A stretch of DNA of 64,000 nucleotides from Fulvimarina sp. (lineage in GTDB: Bacteria; Pseudomonadota; Alphaproteobacteria; Rhizobiales; Rhizobiaceae), in NCBI GenBank assembly GCA_002700095.1, contig PACL01000063.1, positions 51,058 through 115,057 of the forward strand, given 5' to 3'. Under the pieces are notes generated by a model, which saw only the letters and a list, made by a program, of their open reading frames with translations, made no database searches and was not told the DNA's origin. Position 1 is the first letter of the stretch; every line of letters begins with the position of its first letter. This document shows positions 9,045 through 18,665 of the stretch, one piece after another. Position numbers and translations under genes: made by a program.

Positions 9045-10583
9045 TCAGGAGCGCGAAGGGGCGGCAGCAGGCGCGGCGGCATCGGCGCCGCTTTCCCTGG
9101 CGGCGTCGCCGCCGGCATCCGGCGCAGCGGACGCTGCGGCCGGCGCCTGCGGCGTCAGATAGCCGGTGACCGAGCGCTTCGGCTCGAGATATTTGCGCGC
9201 CGCGGCGTTGACCGCCTCGACGGTGACCGCCTCGATCCGGTCCGGCCAGGTCTCGACGTCCCGGAGCGTGCGGCCGGTGGACAGTGCCGCACCGACGCGC
9301 CGGGCCATCGCGGTCTGGCTGTCGCGCAGATAGATCATGTTCTTGCGCACCCGGTTCTTGGCGCGCTCGAGCTCGGCCTCGGTGACGCCGGTCTCGCGGA
9401 TCTTGGCGATCTCGTCGTCGATGGCGGTCTCGATATCGGCGAGCGACGCATCGCCGCGCGGCATGCCGTAGACGACGAACTGCCCCTCCTTCAGCGCGGT
9501 GCCGCCGTAATAGGTGCCGGTGCCGGCGGCGATCGCCTTGTCGACGACGAGGGAGCGATAGAGCCGGCTCGTCGTGCCGCCGCCGAGAATGTCGGAGAGG
9601 ACGTCGAGCGCCTCGGCCTCGCCGGGCTCGGCGGTGGTCTCGGAGGGCACGAGATAGACCCGCTGCATGGAGGGCTGGGTCACCTTGGGATCGCTCAGCG
9701 TCACCGTGCGGGCGGCCAGCGGCTCGGGCTCGAGAGCCCGCTCCCGGTCGCCGGGATCGGCCCGGCGCGCGACCTTGCCATAGGTTTCCTCGGCGAGCCG
9801 GCGCACCTCTTCGGCGGTGACGTCGCCGGCGACGAGCAGCGTCGCGTTGTTCGGCGTATAGTACTTGTCGTAAAAGGCGATGGCGTCGTCGCGGGACAGC
9901 TGCTCCATCTCGCCGCGCCAGCCGATGACGGGAATGCCGTAGGGGCTGTTCTGGAACAGGGCGGCGCCGACCGCCTCCTGCAGCTGCGCGCCGGGATCGT
10001 TGTCGACGCGCATGCGCCGCTCCTCGAGGATGACGTTGCGCTCGGGCGCCACGACCTCGTCCGTCAGGACGAGATTGGCCATCCGGTCGGCCTCGAACTC
10101 CATCACCATCTTCAGCTCGGACGCTGGAACCTGCTGGTAGTAGCCGGTGTAGTCGTCGGTGGTGAAGGCGTTCTCCTGGCCGCCGATATCGGCGACGGCC
10201 TTGGAGAACGCGCCCTCGGGATTGGCCTTGGTGCCCTTGAACATCAGGTGTTCGAGGAAGTGGGCGATGCCGCTCTCGCCCGGCGCCTCGTCCGCCGCGC
10301 CGACATGGTAATAGACCATCTGGGTGACCACCGGGGCGCGGTGATCCGGCAGGACGACGACCTGCAGGCCGTTGTCGAGGGTGAACTCGGTGATGCGCTC
10401 CTCGACCTTCTTGTCGTCGGCGGGGGTGCCGGCGACGCCGTCGGACTGCGAGGCAGCCTCGGTTTTCGCCTTCGCAGCAGCATCGGGTCGGGTGGTCGTC
10501 TCGGCGGCCGCGGTCCAGACCGGGCCGAAAGCGAGGGCGCCCGCGAGGGCTGTGGCCGAAACGGCCCGCATCACCTGCATCAT
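9045..10583 (-). CDS. M16 family zinc metallopeptidase, catalytic subunit
   Basis: A periplasmic zinc protease of about 512 residues. It has an N-terminal signal peptide, the zinc-binding HFLEH at about residues 108-112 and the downstream glutamate ligand in the EERRMR stretch near residue 188, the usual spacing. The mature N-terminus carries an Ala/Lys-rich linker of about 50 residues before the first M16 domain, and the extreme C-terminus is an Ala-rich tail. I chose the ATG at 10583, behind a GAGGAAA site; an ATG at 10640 would put a non-hydrophobic stretch before the signal peptide. The next gene (7694-9025) encodes the inactive partner, so the two probably form a heterodimer. Confidence 0.93.
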   Translation of the reverse strand: MMQVMRAVSATALAGALAFGPVWTAAAETTTRPDAAAKAKTEAASQSDGVAGTPADDKKVEERITEFTLDNGLQVVVLPDHRAPVVTQMVYYHVGAADEAPGESGIAHFLEHLMFKGTKANPEGAFSKAVADIGGQENAFTTDDYTGYYQQVPASELKMVMEFEADRMANLVLTDEVVAPERNVILEERRMRVDNDPGAQLQEAVGAALFQNSPYGIPVIGWRGEMEQLSRDDAIAFYDKYYTPNNATLLVAGDVTAEEVRRLAEETYGKVARRADPGDRERALEPEPLAARTVTLSDPKVTQPSMQRVYLVPSETTAEPGEAEALDVLSDILGGGTTSRLYRSLVVDKAIAAGTGTYYGGTALKEGQFVVYGMPRGDASLADIETAIDDEIAKIRETGVTEAELERAKNRVRKNMIYLRDSQTAMARRVGAALSTGRTLRDVETWPDRIEAVTVEAVNAAARKYLEPKRSVTGYLTPQAPAAASAAPDAGGDAARESGADAAAPAAAPSRS

Positions 10584-10730
10584 GTCGGTCAGATTTCCTC
10601 GTTCTCGTGGCACGTTACCGGCGACTATGGCGCAAGCCACGCCGGCGAGCCACTTAAGCTTTCGTTAGGTCGCTGCTCGCCTGGATCGCGAGTTTTCCCG
10701 CCGGAGATATGCCGTGGGAGAGTGGCGAGT

Positions 10731-11291
10731 TTATGGGCTCGCCAGCCGCAGGAAGCGCAGGATCGTCGCGCCCATGGGGCGTTCCTCGGTCAGCTCGAAG
10801 CCGTCCGGCAGTTCGAAGCGGGCGGTCTCGGCCTCCTCCAGCACCGCCAGCGCGCCCGGCTTCAGCCAGCCGCCCTCGCGGGCCGAGGCGAGCGCCTGCT
10901 CGCCGAGCCCCTTGCCGTAGGGCGGATCGGCGAAGACCATGTCGAAGGGCTCTATCGTGCCGGGCACGCCGAGCCTGACGGCGTCGCGGCGGAAGATCTT
11001 CGCCCGGCCGTTCAGGCCGAAGGCTTCCATGTTGGAGCGGATGATGCCGCGGGCCTCGACGTCCTCCTCGACGAAGAGGGAGAACTTCGCGCCCCGCGAC
11101 AGGGCCTCGAAGCCGAGCGCCCCGGTGCCGGAGAACAGGTCGAGGATGCGGGCCCCGACGAGATCGACCGCCCCGCCATGGGCGAGGATGTTGAACAGCG
11201 TCTCGCGATTGCGGTCGGTGGTCGGGCGAATGCGGTCGCTCTTCGGCTCGGCGAGCCTGCGGCCGCGAAACTCGCCGGCGACGATGCGCAT
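10731..11291 (-). CDS. rsmD: 16S rRNA (guanine(966)-N(2))-methyltransferase RsmD
   Basis: Methylates G966 of 16S rRNA using S-adenosylmethionine during 30S assembly. At 186 residues it has the expected length. The SAM-binding motif DLFSGTG is at residues 51-57 and the N-methyltransferase catalytic motif DPPYG at 122-126. The N-terminal MRIVAGEFRGRRL is typical of RsmD. It starts 6 bases after the stop of rluB, a common alphaproteobacterial order for two rRNA-modifying enzymes, so they are almost certainly cotranscribed. Confidence 0.95.
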   Translation of the reverse strand: MRIVAGEFRGRRLAEPKSDRIRPTTDRNRETLFNILAHGGAVDLVGARILDLFSGTGALGFEALSRGAKFSLFVEEDVEARGIIRSNMEAFGLNGRAKIFRRDAVRLGVPGTIEPFDMVFADPPYGKGLGEQALASAREGGWLKPGALAVLEEAETARFELPDGFELTEERPMGATILRFLRLASP

Positions 11292-11297
11292 CGCCGC

Positions 11298-13619
11298 CTA
11301 GCCCTTCTTCGGCCGCCGCGGGCCACCGGCGCCACCGGCACCGCTGCTCGGACGGGGGCCGCCAGCGCCCTTGCCGGGCCGCTGGCCAGCGTCGCTTCTG
11401 GTCGGCCGCTGGCCTCCGGACCCACCGGCCGGCTTCCCGCCCATCCGCTTCTTGCCCATGCGCTGGGTCGGATCGACGGCGCGGGGCTTGTCGGCGCGCT
11501 CGGCCATGGCTTCCTGACTGGCGGCCTTCTTCGGGCCCATCGGCCGGCCGCCGGGGGCGATCCAGACATTGGTCAGGCGGCGGGTGCCGAGCGGCGGACG
11601 CGCCGGGCGATCGGCCGGGGCCTCGCCGCGCTTGCCGTCACCGAAGCTCTTGTCGCCGAACTTCTTGTCGCCGAATTTTCGATCGCCGGACTTGCCCTCG
11701 CCGAACTTCTTGTCGCCGAAACCGCCGCGGGCCGGCCGGTCGGCGGAAAAGCGCTTCGGGCCGCGGCCCTCGTCGCGGTCACCCGATCCGAAGCGCTGCT
11801 CGCCGTCACGCGCGCTGCTGCGGCCACGCTGCGGCTTGTCGCCGAAGGACTTTCCGGCATGGTCGGCGCGGGGCGGACGGCCGGAGTTCCCGGGACCCTC
11901 GGACCGTGCCGGACGGCCTGCGCCCTCCGAACGGGCGGGACGCCCTGCCCCGGCCGCGCGGGCGGGACGCTCGGCGGGCTTGCCGCGGGCCGGGCGGTCG
12001 GAGCGGGGGTCGAGGCGGCCGAGGGCATCCTCGCGATCGTCCTCGCGCTGGCGCTTGCGGTTCGGCGCGGTCTCGGCGCGGCTCTTCCTCGCTTCACCAT
12101 CCTTGGCGCGGGGCGCCCGCTCGGGGGCGACCGGCTTGTTGGAGAATTCGTTGATGATCGGCGCGTCGAAATCGGCACCGGCCTCCTCGATCAGCCGGGG
12201 GCCGAGCTGGTCGCGCAGCGTCTTGCCATGGATCTCGCGCACCGCGCCTTCCTTGAGGTCGGCCAGCTGGAACGGCCCGTAGGACAGGCGGATCAGCCGG
12301 TTGACGTCGAGGCCGAGATGGCCGAGCACGCGCTTGACCTCGCGGTTCTTGCCTTCGCGCAGGCCGAGGGTCAGCCAGACATTCGAGCCCTGCTCCCGGT
12401 CGAGGGTGGCCTCGATGGCGCCGTAGAAGACGCCGTCGATGGCGATGCCCTCGCGCAGTTCGTCGAGCCTGGCCTGATCGATCGAGCCATGGGCGCGCAC
12501 CCGGTAGCGGCGCAGCCAGCCGGTCGCCGGCAGCTCCAGCACCCGGGCGAGGCCGCCGTCATTGGTGAGAAGCAGCAGGCCCTCGGTGGTGATGTCGAGG
12601 CGGCCGATGGTGAGAACGCGCGGCATCTCCGCCGGCAGCTTCTCGAAGACCGTGGGGCGGCCTTCCGGATCCTTGTTGGTGGTGACGAGGCCGGAGGGCT
12701 TGTGGAACAGCCACAGCCGGGTCCGCTCGATCGCCGGAAGCGCGTCGCCGTCGATGGTGATGCGATCCTTCGGGCCGACGTCGAGGGCCGGCGTCTCCAG
12801 GATCTTGCCGTTCACCGCCACGCGGCCCTCGGCGATCATCGCCTCGGCGTCGCGGCGCGAGGCGACACCGGCCCGGGCGAGCCGGCGCGCGATGCGCATG
12901 GTCAGCGCCGCTTCGTTGGACACATCGCCCGCGGCCGCCGGGGCGTCGCCACCCTCCCGCGGCCGCCTGTCGACGCGCTCGGCCCTCGCGGCGCCGGCGG
13001 GCTTGTCGCCGCGGGCGGGCCGCTCCTTGCGGAAGCCGCCCTTGGCAGCCTCGTCGCCGCGCCGGTCGGACGCGTCGCGGCGCTCGCCGGTCATCGGGCG
13101 GGGCTTGCGCTCGCCGCGACTTGCCTCGCTGCCCGGGGCCTCGCCGCCGGAGGCTGCGTCATGGCTGCGGCTGCCGTAGCTGCGCGGCCTGGCCGGCCGG
13201 CCATCCTCGGCCTTCGCGCCGCCATGGGAGAACATGCCGCGGCTCTTCGGGGTGAAGGGCTTGCCGCCCTCGCCCCGGGCGCGGAACGGACGGCCCTCGC
13301 CACCCCTCGCCGCGTCGCCGCCGGCGTCATCGCGCTTGCCGGCGAAGGGCTTTCCGCCGGAAGGCTTGCCGGTGAAGGGCTTGCGCGGCTTGTCGGAGAA
13401 GGAGCGCTTGGCCCCCTCGCCCGCTGCGGCCGGCCGGGCGCCCTGGCGCGGCTTGTCGCCTCTCGGCCCGTCACCTCTTGGCCCGCCCCGCGGACCGGCC
13501 TTCGCGCCGGCTCTCGCACCACCGCCCGTGGACGGACCGCGCCCCTTGCCGCCGTTGCGGCCGCCACCCTTGCCCGGACCGCCCGTGCCGCCTGTCCTGT
13601 CGTCGTCGCTCATCGCCAT
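11298..13619 (-). CDS. rluB: 23S rRNA pseudouridine synthase RluB with long disordered N- and C-terminal arms
   Basis: Converts U2605 of 23S rRNA to pseudouridine. Only the middle is enzyme: an S4 RNA-binding domain (about residues 240-290, LARAGVASRRDAE) and the RsuA/RluB catalytic domain (about 300-490) with catalytic Asp in GRLDITTEG. The first 235 residues and last 285 are low-complexity Gly/Arg/Lys/Pro/Ala sequence. The C-terminal arm contains tandem FGDKKF-like units at about residues 633-660 and repeated RPARSEG units just before. The total is about 773 residues against about 290 for E. coli RluB. Such basic tails can bind RNA non-specifically (inference). Start chosen at the ATG at 13619; ATGs at 13613 and 13652 are possible. 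Confidence 0.92.
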   Translation of the reverse strand: MAMSDDDRTGGTGGPGKGGGRNGGKGRGPSTGGGARAGAKAGPRGGPRGDGPRGDKPRQGARPAAAGEGAKRSFSDKPRKPFTGKPSGGKPFAGKRDDAGGDAARGGEGRPFRARGEGGKPFTPKSRGMFSHGGAKAEDGRPARPRSYGSRSHDAASGGEAPGSEASRGERKPRPMTGERRDASDRRGDEAAKGGFRKERPARGDKPAGAARAERVDRRPREGGDAPAAAGDVSNEAALTMRIARRLARAGVASRRDAEAMIAEGRVAVNGKILETPALDVGPKDRITIDGDALPAIERTRLWLFHKPSGLVTTNKDPEGRPTVFEKLPAEMPRVLTIGRLDITTEGLLLLTNDGGLARVLELPATGWLRRYRVRAHGSIDQARLDELREGIAIDGVFYGAIEATLDREQGSNVWLTLGLREGKNREVKRVLGHLGLDVNRLIRLSYGPFQLADLKEGAVREIHGKTLRDQLGPRLIEEAGADFDAPIINEFSNKPVAPERAPRAKDGEARKSRAETAPNRKRQREDDREDALGRLDPRSDRPARGKPAERPARAAGAGRPARSEGAGRPARSEGPGNSGRPPRADHAGKSFGDKPQRGRSSARDGEQRFGSGDRDEGRGPKRFSADRPARGGFGDKKFGEGKSGDRKFGDKKFGDKSFGDGKRGEAPADRPARPPLGTRRLTNVWIAPGGRPMGPKKAASQEAMAERADKPRAVDPTQRMGKKRMGGKPAGGSGGQRPTRSDAGQRPGKGAGGPRPSSGAGGAGGPRRPKKG

Positions 13620-13832
13620 GCTTTCAATGTCTCGCGCCGTCGACGGGCCCAAGGCCCGGAGGTTCGCGCAATTCCTGATCCGAATTCTTCGACGACCCTT
13701 GCCAGGCGAACGCGACCGGGAAACGGAAGCGATCGGCCCTTGCCGCCAACGGCCAAGCCGCCCTTGCGGCTTTCGTCATCGTTTGCGAGTGCTATAGCAA
13801 GGCTTTGACGCGCGAGCGAGACCGATCTGCCG

Positions 13833-14279
13833 ATGAACCGCCGCAATTTCATGGATCTCGCCCTGGAACAGGCCGAACGCGCCGCGGACCGCGGCGAGGT
13901 TCCGGTCGGTGCGGTGATCACGATGGACGACCGTGTGATCGCCGCGGCGGGCAACGAGACCCTCTTGCGCTCCGATCCGACCGCCCATGCCGAGATCGTC
14001 GCGATCCGCATCGCCTGCGAAGCGCTGGGCTCGCAGCGGCTCATCGGCTGCGACCTGCATGTGACGCTGGAGCCCTGCGCCATGTGTGCGGCGGCGATCT
14101 CCTTCGCCCGCATCCGTCGGCTGTATTTCGGCGCCGGAGACGAAAAAGGCGGCGCCGTCGAACACGGGCCGCGCTTCTATTCGCAGGCGATCTGCCATCA
14201 CGCGCCGGAGGTCTATTCCGGCATCGCCGAGACCGCGAGCGCGGCGCTGCTCAGGCGCTTCTTCGGCGAGCGGCGCTGA
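13833..14279 (+). CDS. tadA: tRNA adenosine(34) deaminase TadA (nucleoside deaminase)
   Basis: Deaminates adenosine 34 of tRNA-Arg(ACG) to inosine. The protein is 148 residues and shows the zinc-dependent cytidine deaminase-like signature: HAE at residues 52-54 (zinc ligand and catalytic Glu) and PCAMC at 81-85 (two zinc cysteines). The C-terminal RIRRLYFGAGDEKGGA stretch is typical of TadA. It is divergent from rluB across about 210 bases. That gap contains a 7-base-pair hairpin (AAGCCGC at 13755-13761 with GCGGCTT at 13766-13772) of unknown role. A related guanine or cytosine deaminase is possible but less likely. Confidence 0.85.
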   Translation: MNRRNFMDLALEQAERAADRGEVPVGAVITMDDRVIAAAGNETLLRSDPTAHAEIVAIRIACEALGSQRLIGCDLHVTLEPCAMCAAAISFARIRRLYFGAGDEKGGAVEHGPRFYSQAICHHAPEVYSGIAETASAALLRRFFGERR

Positions 14280-14324
14280 ACGCCGCGATGAAGCGACGTT
14301 TCAGTTGGCGAGCCTTGGACGCGA

Positions 14325-15008
14325 TCAGAACGGCAGGAGTTCGCCGATCTTGTCGAGGACGCCGGGGCCGTTGCCGCGCAGGCGCCGCGCCTTGGTCTCC
14401 TCGTCCTCGCCCGGATCGCCGACCGGCGCGCTGGCGGCCGGCTCGCGATAGGTGAGCGGCGGCTCGGAGAGGTAGCGGCGCTGGGTCGGGCTGCCCTGGT
14501 TGCGCTCCTTCAGCCGGGCCTGGAGCAGCTCGGAGCGGCTCTTCAGCTCGGCCGGCGACAGGACGCCGGCTTCGTCGGAATTCTTGTTGAACGCATAGCC
14601 GCTGCCGCTGGTGCGGTCGAGATAGCCCTGGGTGACGCCTTCCTTGCGGCTGGTGGCGAATTCCGCCGGCAGCGGCCCGTCGCCCTGATAGGCGGCGGCC
14701 TGGATGCGCTTGGAGCGTTCCTCGGGCGATTCCGGCCAGTTGGGATCGCCGGTCGTGTTGCGGGCGACCTGGGGCGCCGGCAGCACCGAGGTGTTCTCCG
14801 GCTTCACCAGTTCCTGGCGCGGCGTGTAGGCGATGCTCTTGCGATCGCCGGTGTCGCCGAGCGAGACGAAATTGTTCATGTCATCGAAGAGCGTCTCGCC
14901 CTGCGACTTGCCGGTTCCGTAGGTCGGGCCGAGGCAGCCGCCGAGCGACAGGCATCCCATGACCAGTACGGCGGCGATGACCACCTTGCGGGCGGTGTTC
15001 GGCATCAT
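14325..15008 (-). CDS. putative lipoprotein, function unknown
   Basis: A 227-residue exported lipoprotein. A hydrophobic signal segment ends in LSLGGC, a lipobox with Cys25 as the probable lipidated residue. The rest is hydrophilic and Ser/Pro/Arg-rich with no recognised catalytic motif. Its position next to ileS and the M16 peptidase region resembles loci in other alphaproteobacteria, where a small lipoprotein of unknown function lies between lspA and the M16 pair, but tadA and rluB-rsmD come between here. The overlap with tadA is avoided: the two genes converge with 45 bases between the stops. Confidence 0.8.
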   Translation of the reverse strand: MMPNTARKVVIAAVLVMGCLSLGGCLGPTYGTGKSQGETLFDDMNNFVSLGDTGDRKSIAYTPRQELVKPENTSVLPAPQVARNTTGDPNWPESPEERSKRIQAAAYQGDGPLPAEFATSRKEGVTQGYLDRTSGSGYAFNKNSDEAGVLSPAELKSRSELLQARLKERNQGSPTQRRYLSEPPLTYREPAASAPVGDPGEDEETKARRLRGNGPGVLDKIGELLPF

Positions 15009-15368
15009 GGCGATACGTCCCCCTCATGCGGGCCCCTCATGCGGGCAGCGGGCCGAAACCGACCGTGCCGCCGCAAGCCCCTCGAAATAACAGGCGGAGA
15101 TCGCCCCGGCTTGCCAACCGATCGTCTCCGCACGGGTCCGGCGCGGCGACGATCATTCGCCGCCTCGGCCGGGCGGCCGGATCGCTCCCCTCAGAACGCG
15201 CCGGCCCCATGTCGCATAAGCGGAACCCGGCCAAAGGCCAAGTCCGTTTCTGCAACATCGCCCTGACTGGCACGGGAATCCGGCGAATTCCGGGCGTACC
15301 GTAGCGGAAATGCACGAATTCGGCGAAATGTCCGGCAAGCGTGCCTGCCGGACAAAGACCGATCCGCT
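15009..15368. other. intergenic region between ileS and the lipoprotein gene; no lspA
   Basis: These 360 bases lie between two minus-strand genes. I see no frame encoding the four-helix signal peptidase LspA that often follows ileS in proteobacteria; the open frames here are Arg-rich antisense-type frames. A short direct repeat (CCCTCATGCGGG twice, about 15020-15045) is next to the lipoprotein start. A hairpin at 15330-15353 is annotated separately. Confidence 0.5.
15327..15353 (-). terminator. probable terminator downstream of ileS
   Basis: An 8-base-pair perfect stem (GTCCGGCA / TGCCGGAC, 15330-15337 with 15346-15353) with an 8-base loop lies 15 bases after the ileS stop. Read on the minus strand it is followed by only three T residues, so termination may be weak or the hairpin may only protect the 3' end. 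Confidence 0.5.
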
Positions 15369-18300
15369 TCAAGCCGGAAGTCGCCCGGCGGCCTTCAGCT
15401 CCCTGAGCGCCGCGGCATCGCGCGCCGAGACGTCGGGATAGTCGGGATCCGAGCCGACATCGCCGGTGATCTTCCAGGAGCGGGCGCATTTCAGCCCGTC
15501 CGCCTTCGCGAAGACGACGGCGACGCCGGGCGTATCGGCGAGCGCGAAGGCATCGGCCGGAGCCGGCTCGCCGGAGATCTCGATGCCGGAGGTGATGCAG
15601 ATCTCGGCGAAGTCGGAGCCCAAGACCAGCGCCCGCGTCGCTTCATCGGCAACATGCACCGTCGGCCAGGCTTCCAGCGACGAGCCGATCACCTTGTCCC
15701 GGCGCTTCTCCTCCAGCGCCCCCATGACGACGCGACGGACCTTGCGGATCGCCTGCCAGCGGGCCGCCAGCGCCTCGTCGCGCCAGGCCGGATCGACGGT
15801 GCGGAACTGTTCCAGATGCACCGACGTCGCCTCGGGATGACGCTGCAGCCAGGCCTCCTCCATGGTGAAGGGCAGCATCGGGGCGAGCCAGGTGACGAGG
15901 TGGTCGAAGAGGGTGCGGACCACCTGCAGCGACGCCTTGCGCTTGGCCGACGACAGCGGATCGCAATAGAGCGCGTCCTTGCGGATATCGAAGTAGAAAG
16001 CCGAAAGCTCGACGACCACGAAGTCGGTGAGAGCCCGCGCGATGCGCTTGAAGTCGAAGGCGTCGTAGCCCTTGCGCACGGCGTCGTCGAGTTCGGCGAT
16101 GCGGTGGAGCATCAGCCGTTCGAGCTCGGGCATCTCGGCGTGAGGCACGCTCTCGCCCTCGTCATGGGCCAGCGTGCCGAGCATCCAGCGTATGGTGTTG
16201 CGCAGCTTGCGATAGCTGTCGACATTGGTCTGGAGGATCGTTTTGCCGAGGCGCAGATCCTCGGAATAGTCCGACGAGACCACCCAGAGGCGGAGAATGT
16301 CGGCGCCGGACTGCTTGATCACCTCCTGCGGGGTGACGACGTTGCCCAGCGACTTCGACATCTTGCGCCCCTCCTCGTCCATGACGAAGCCATGGGTGAG
16401 GACGGCGTCATAGGGCGCCCGGCCGCGGGTGCCGCAGCTTTCCAGAAGCGAGGAGTGGAACCAGCCGCGATGCTGGTCGGAGCCTTCGAGATAGAGGTCG
16501 GCCGGCCATTTGAGGTCGGGGCGCTTTTCCAGGCAGAAGGCGTGGGTCGAGCCGGAATCGAACCAGACGTCGAGGATGTCGCGGACCATGGTCCACTTTT
16601 CCCCGTCATGCTCGTTGCCGAGGAAGCGCTCCTTGGCGCCGTCGGCGAACCAGGCGTCGGCGCCTTCCTTGGCGAAGGCTTCGAGGATGCGCGCGTTGAC
16701 GGCGTCGTCCTTCAGGACGTTGCCGGCCTCGTCGGCAAAGACGCAGATCGGCACGCCCCAGGCGCGCTGGCGGGAGAGCACCCAGTCGGGCCGGTCGGCG
16801 ATCATGCCGCGCAGCCGGTTCTGGCCGGAGGCGGGGACGAAGCGGGTGTCGTCGATGGCGGCAAGGGCGCGTGAGCGCAGGGTGTCCGAGTCGGTCTCGC
16901 TCACGCTGCCGCCGCTGGCGCGGCTGCGCTCCGCGGGGGCGGCCTGACCGGCCGACGCCCGTCCGGGCTTGCGGCCTGCGGCCGGGTCGTGCGAGCCGCC
17001 CTCCATCCCGTAGCCGCCGAGGTCCTTGTCCATATGGACGAACCACTGCGGCGTATTCCTGAAGATCACCGGCTTCTTCGACCGCCAGGAGTGCGGATAG
17101 GAATGCTTCAGCCGGCCGCGGGCGAGGAGATTGCCGGCAGAGATCAGCGCGTCGATCACCCGCTTGTTGGCGTCGCCCTTCTTGCCCTTGTCGTCGATGA
17201 CGCGGGCCGGCCCCTCGGGCGCATCCGGCCCGAAGCCCGGCGCGTCCTTGGTGTAGAAGCCGTCGTCATCGACGGTGAAGGGGATGGTGGTGTCGATGCC
17301 GCGCGCTTCGAGATCGCGGCGCATCTCCATCCAGGCGTCGAAATCCTCGCGGCCGTGGCCGGGCGCGGTGTGGACGAAGCCGGTGCCGGCATCGTCGGTG
17401 ACGTGGTCGCCGGCGATGAGGGGGACGGGGAAGGTGTAGCCGAGGGATTTGAGCGGGTGCTCGGCGAGAAGGCCTTCGAGATCGGCGGCGGGAACGTCGA
17501 CAACGCGGCGCCATCCGCCCTCCGGCACCCGCGCCTTGGCGAAGACGTCGGCAGCCAGGGCATCGGCGAGAACCAGTCTGTCGCCCGGCTTTGCCCACCG
17601 CGGGTTTTCGGCGTCTTCGGGCGCGGTCACCTCATAGAGACCGTAGGCGATGCGATCCGAGAAGGCGATCGCCCGGTTGCCCGGCATCGTCCAGGGCGTC
17701 GTGGTCCAGATGACGACGGAGGCGCCGGCGAGCGATCCGTCGCCGGTCACCGGAAACTTCACCCAGACCGTATCCGACTCGTAGTCGTGATACTCGACCT
17801 CGGCCTCCGCCAGTGCGGTCTTCTCGACCACCGACCACATGATCGGCTTGGAGCCGCGATAGAGCTGGCCGGACATGGCGAATTTCAACAGCTCGCCGGC
17901 GATCACCGACTCGGCGTCGAAATTCATCGTCAGATAGGGGCTCTTGAAATCGCCCTCGACGCCGAGGCGGCGGAACTCCTCAGTCTGGACGCCGACCCAA
18001 TGGCCGGCGAACTCGCGGCATTCCTGGCGGAACTCGTTGACGGGGATCTCGTCCTTGTTCTTGCCCTTGGCGCGGTAGGCCTCCTCGATCTTCCATTCGA
18101 TCGGCAGGCCGTGACAGTCCCAGCCGGGCACGTAGTTGGCGTCGTAGCCGCGCATCTGGAAGGAGCGGTTGATGACGTCCTTGAGGATCTTGTTCAGCGC
18201 GTGGCCGATGTGGAGATTGCCGTTGGCATAGGGCGGGCCGTCGTGGAGGACGTATTTCGGCCGGCCTTCCGAGGCCTGTCGCAGCTTGCCGTAGAGGTCC

Positions 18301-18446
18301 ATCTGGTCCCACTTCGCCAGCCATTCCGGCTCGGCCTTGGGCAGGCCGGCGCGCATCGGGAACTCGGTCTGCGGCAGGAACAGGGTCTTTGCGTAGTCGA
18401 TGCCGCCGGTCGCGGGGGCCTCGGTGGTCTTGGTCTCGTCGGTCAT
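15369..18446 (-). CDS. ileS: isoleucyl-tRNA synthetase
   Basis: Charges tRNA-Ile with isoleucine. It is about 1,025 residues, at the long end of the bacterial family. The class I signatures are intact: HIGH at residues 79-82 and KMSKS at 695-699. The editing domain lies between them. Between FVHMDKDL and [12 protein letters not shown] (about residues 477-521) there is an extra, Gly/Ser/Ala/Arg-rich segment of about 40 residues that ordinary IleS proteins do not have; see the separate entry. The start is the ATG at 18446; an in-frame TTG at 18458 is possible. It is preceded by ribF on the same strand with a gap of about 220 bases. Confidence 0.95.
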   Translation of the reverse strand: MTDETKTTEAPATGGIDYAKTLFLPQTEFPMRAGLPKAEPEWLAKWDQMDLYGKLRQASEGRPKYVLHDGPPYANGNLHIGHALNKILKDVINRSFQMRGYDANYVPGWDCHGLPIEWKIEEAYRAKGKNKDEIPVNEFRQECREFAGHWVGVQTEEFRRLGVEGDFKSPYLTMNFDAESVIAGELLKFAMSGQLYRGSKPIMWSVVEKTALAEAEVEYHDYESDTVWVKFPVTGDGSLAGASVVIWTTTPWTMPGNRAIAFSDRIAYGLYEVTAPEDAENPRWAKPGDRLVLADALAADVFAKARVPEGGWRRVVDVPAADLEGLLAEHPLKSLGYTFPVPLIAGDHVTDDAGTGFVHTAPGHGREDFDAWMEMRRDLEARGIDTTIPFTVDDDGFYTKDAPGFGPDAPEGPARVIDDKGKKGDANKRVIDALISAGNLLARGRLKHSYPHSWRSKKPVIFRNTPQWFVHMDKDLGGYGMEGGSHDPAAGRKPGRASAGQAAPAERSRASGGSVSETDSDTLRSRALAAIDDTRFVPASGQNRLRGMIADRPDWVLSRQRAWGVPICVFADEAGNVLKDDAVNARILEAFAKEGADAWFADGAKERFLGNEHDGEKWTMVRDILDVWFDSGSTHAFCLEKRPDLKWPADLYLEGSDQHRGWFHSSLLESCGTRGRAPYDAVLTHGFVMDEEGRKMSKSLGNVVTPQEVIKQSGADILRLWVVSSDYSEDLRLGKTILQTNVDSYRKLRNTIRWMLGTLAHDEGESVPHAEMPELERLMLHRIAELDDAVRKGYDAFDFKRIARALTDFVVVELSAFYFDIRKDALYCDPLSSAKRKASLQVVRTLFDHLVTWLAPMLPFTMEEAWLQRHPEATSVHLEQFRTVDPAWRDEALAARWQAIRKVRRVVMGALEEKRRDKVIGSSLEAWPTVHVADEATRALVLGSDFAEICITSGIEISGEPAPADAFALADTPGVAVVFAKADGLKCARSWKITGDVGSDPDYPDVSARDAAALRELKAAGRLPA
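16884..17018. repeat. in-frame low-complexity insertion inside ileS, hairpin-rich
   Basis: About 135 bases inside ileS encode a Gly/Ala/Ser/Arg-rich peptide (containing [19 protein letters not shown]) where other IleS proteins have only a short turn. The DNA contains several small palindromes, for example GCCCG-GA-CGGGC, GGCC-GCA-GGCC and GGCC-GGTCA-GGCC. It keeps the reading frame. This resembles the in-frame palindromic elements described in Rickettsia genes, but no second copy is visible in this window, so calling it a mobile repeat is an inference. Confidence 0.5.
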
Positions 18447-18665
18447 GATGTGGGTCAACCCTTGGGCGGCCGCGAAGGATCGAGCGGCGGCGGGAGCAAA
18501 TTCGGCGATGACAAGCGGCGCTTCCCGGTCCCTCCGCGAGCCGGTCAGGCTGGCTGGAAGGCCGGGCGGCTAATTCGATGACCGATCGGGAATGCGCGCT
18601 GTGCAAACATGGTGGCCGGCTTTACCAATTTCGGCCCCGGATGAAAAGAACGCCGCGCCGCTCGA

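Noticed and set aside
8895..13808. A 1,637-residue open frame on the plus strand
   Set aside because: It lies antisense to M16, rsmD and rluB. High GC removes stop codons from such frames; the translation is Arg/Gly/Ala/Leu-rich with no domain, and the minus-strand genes have clear motifs.
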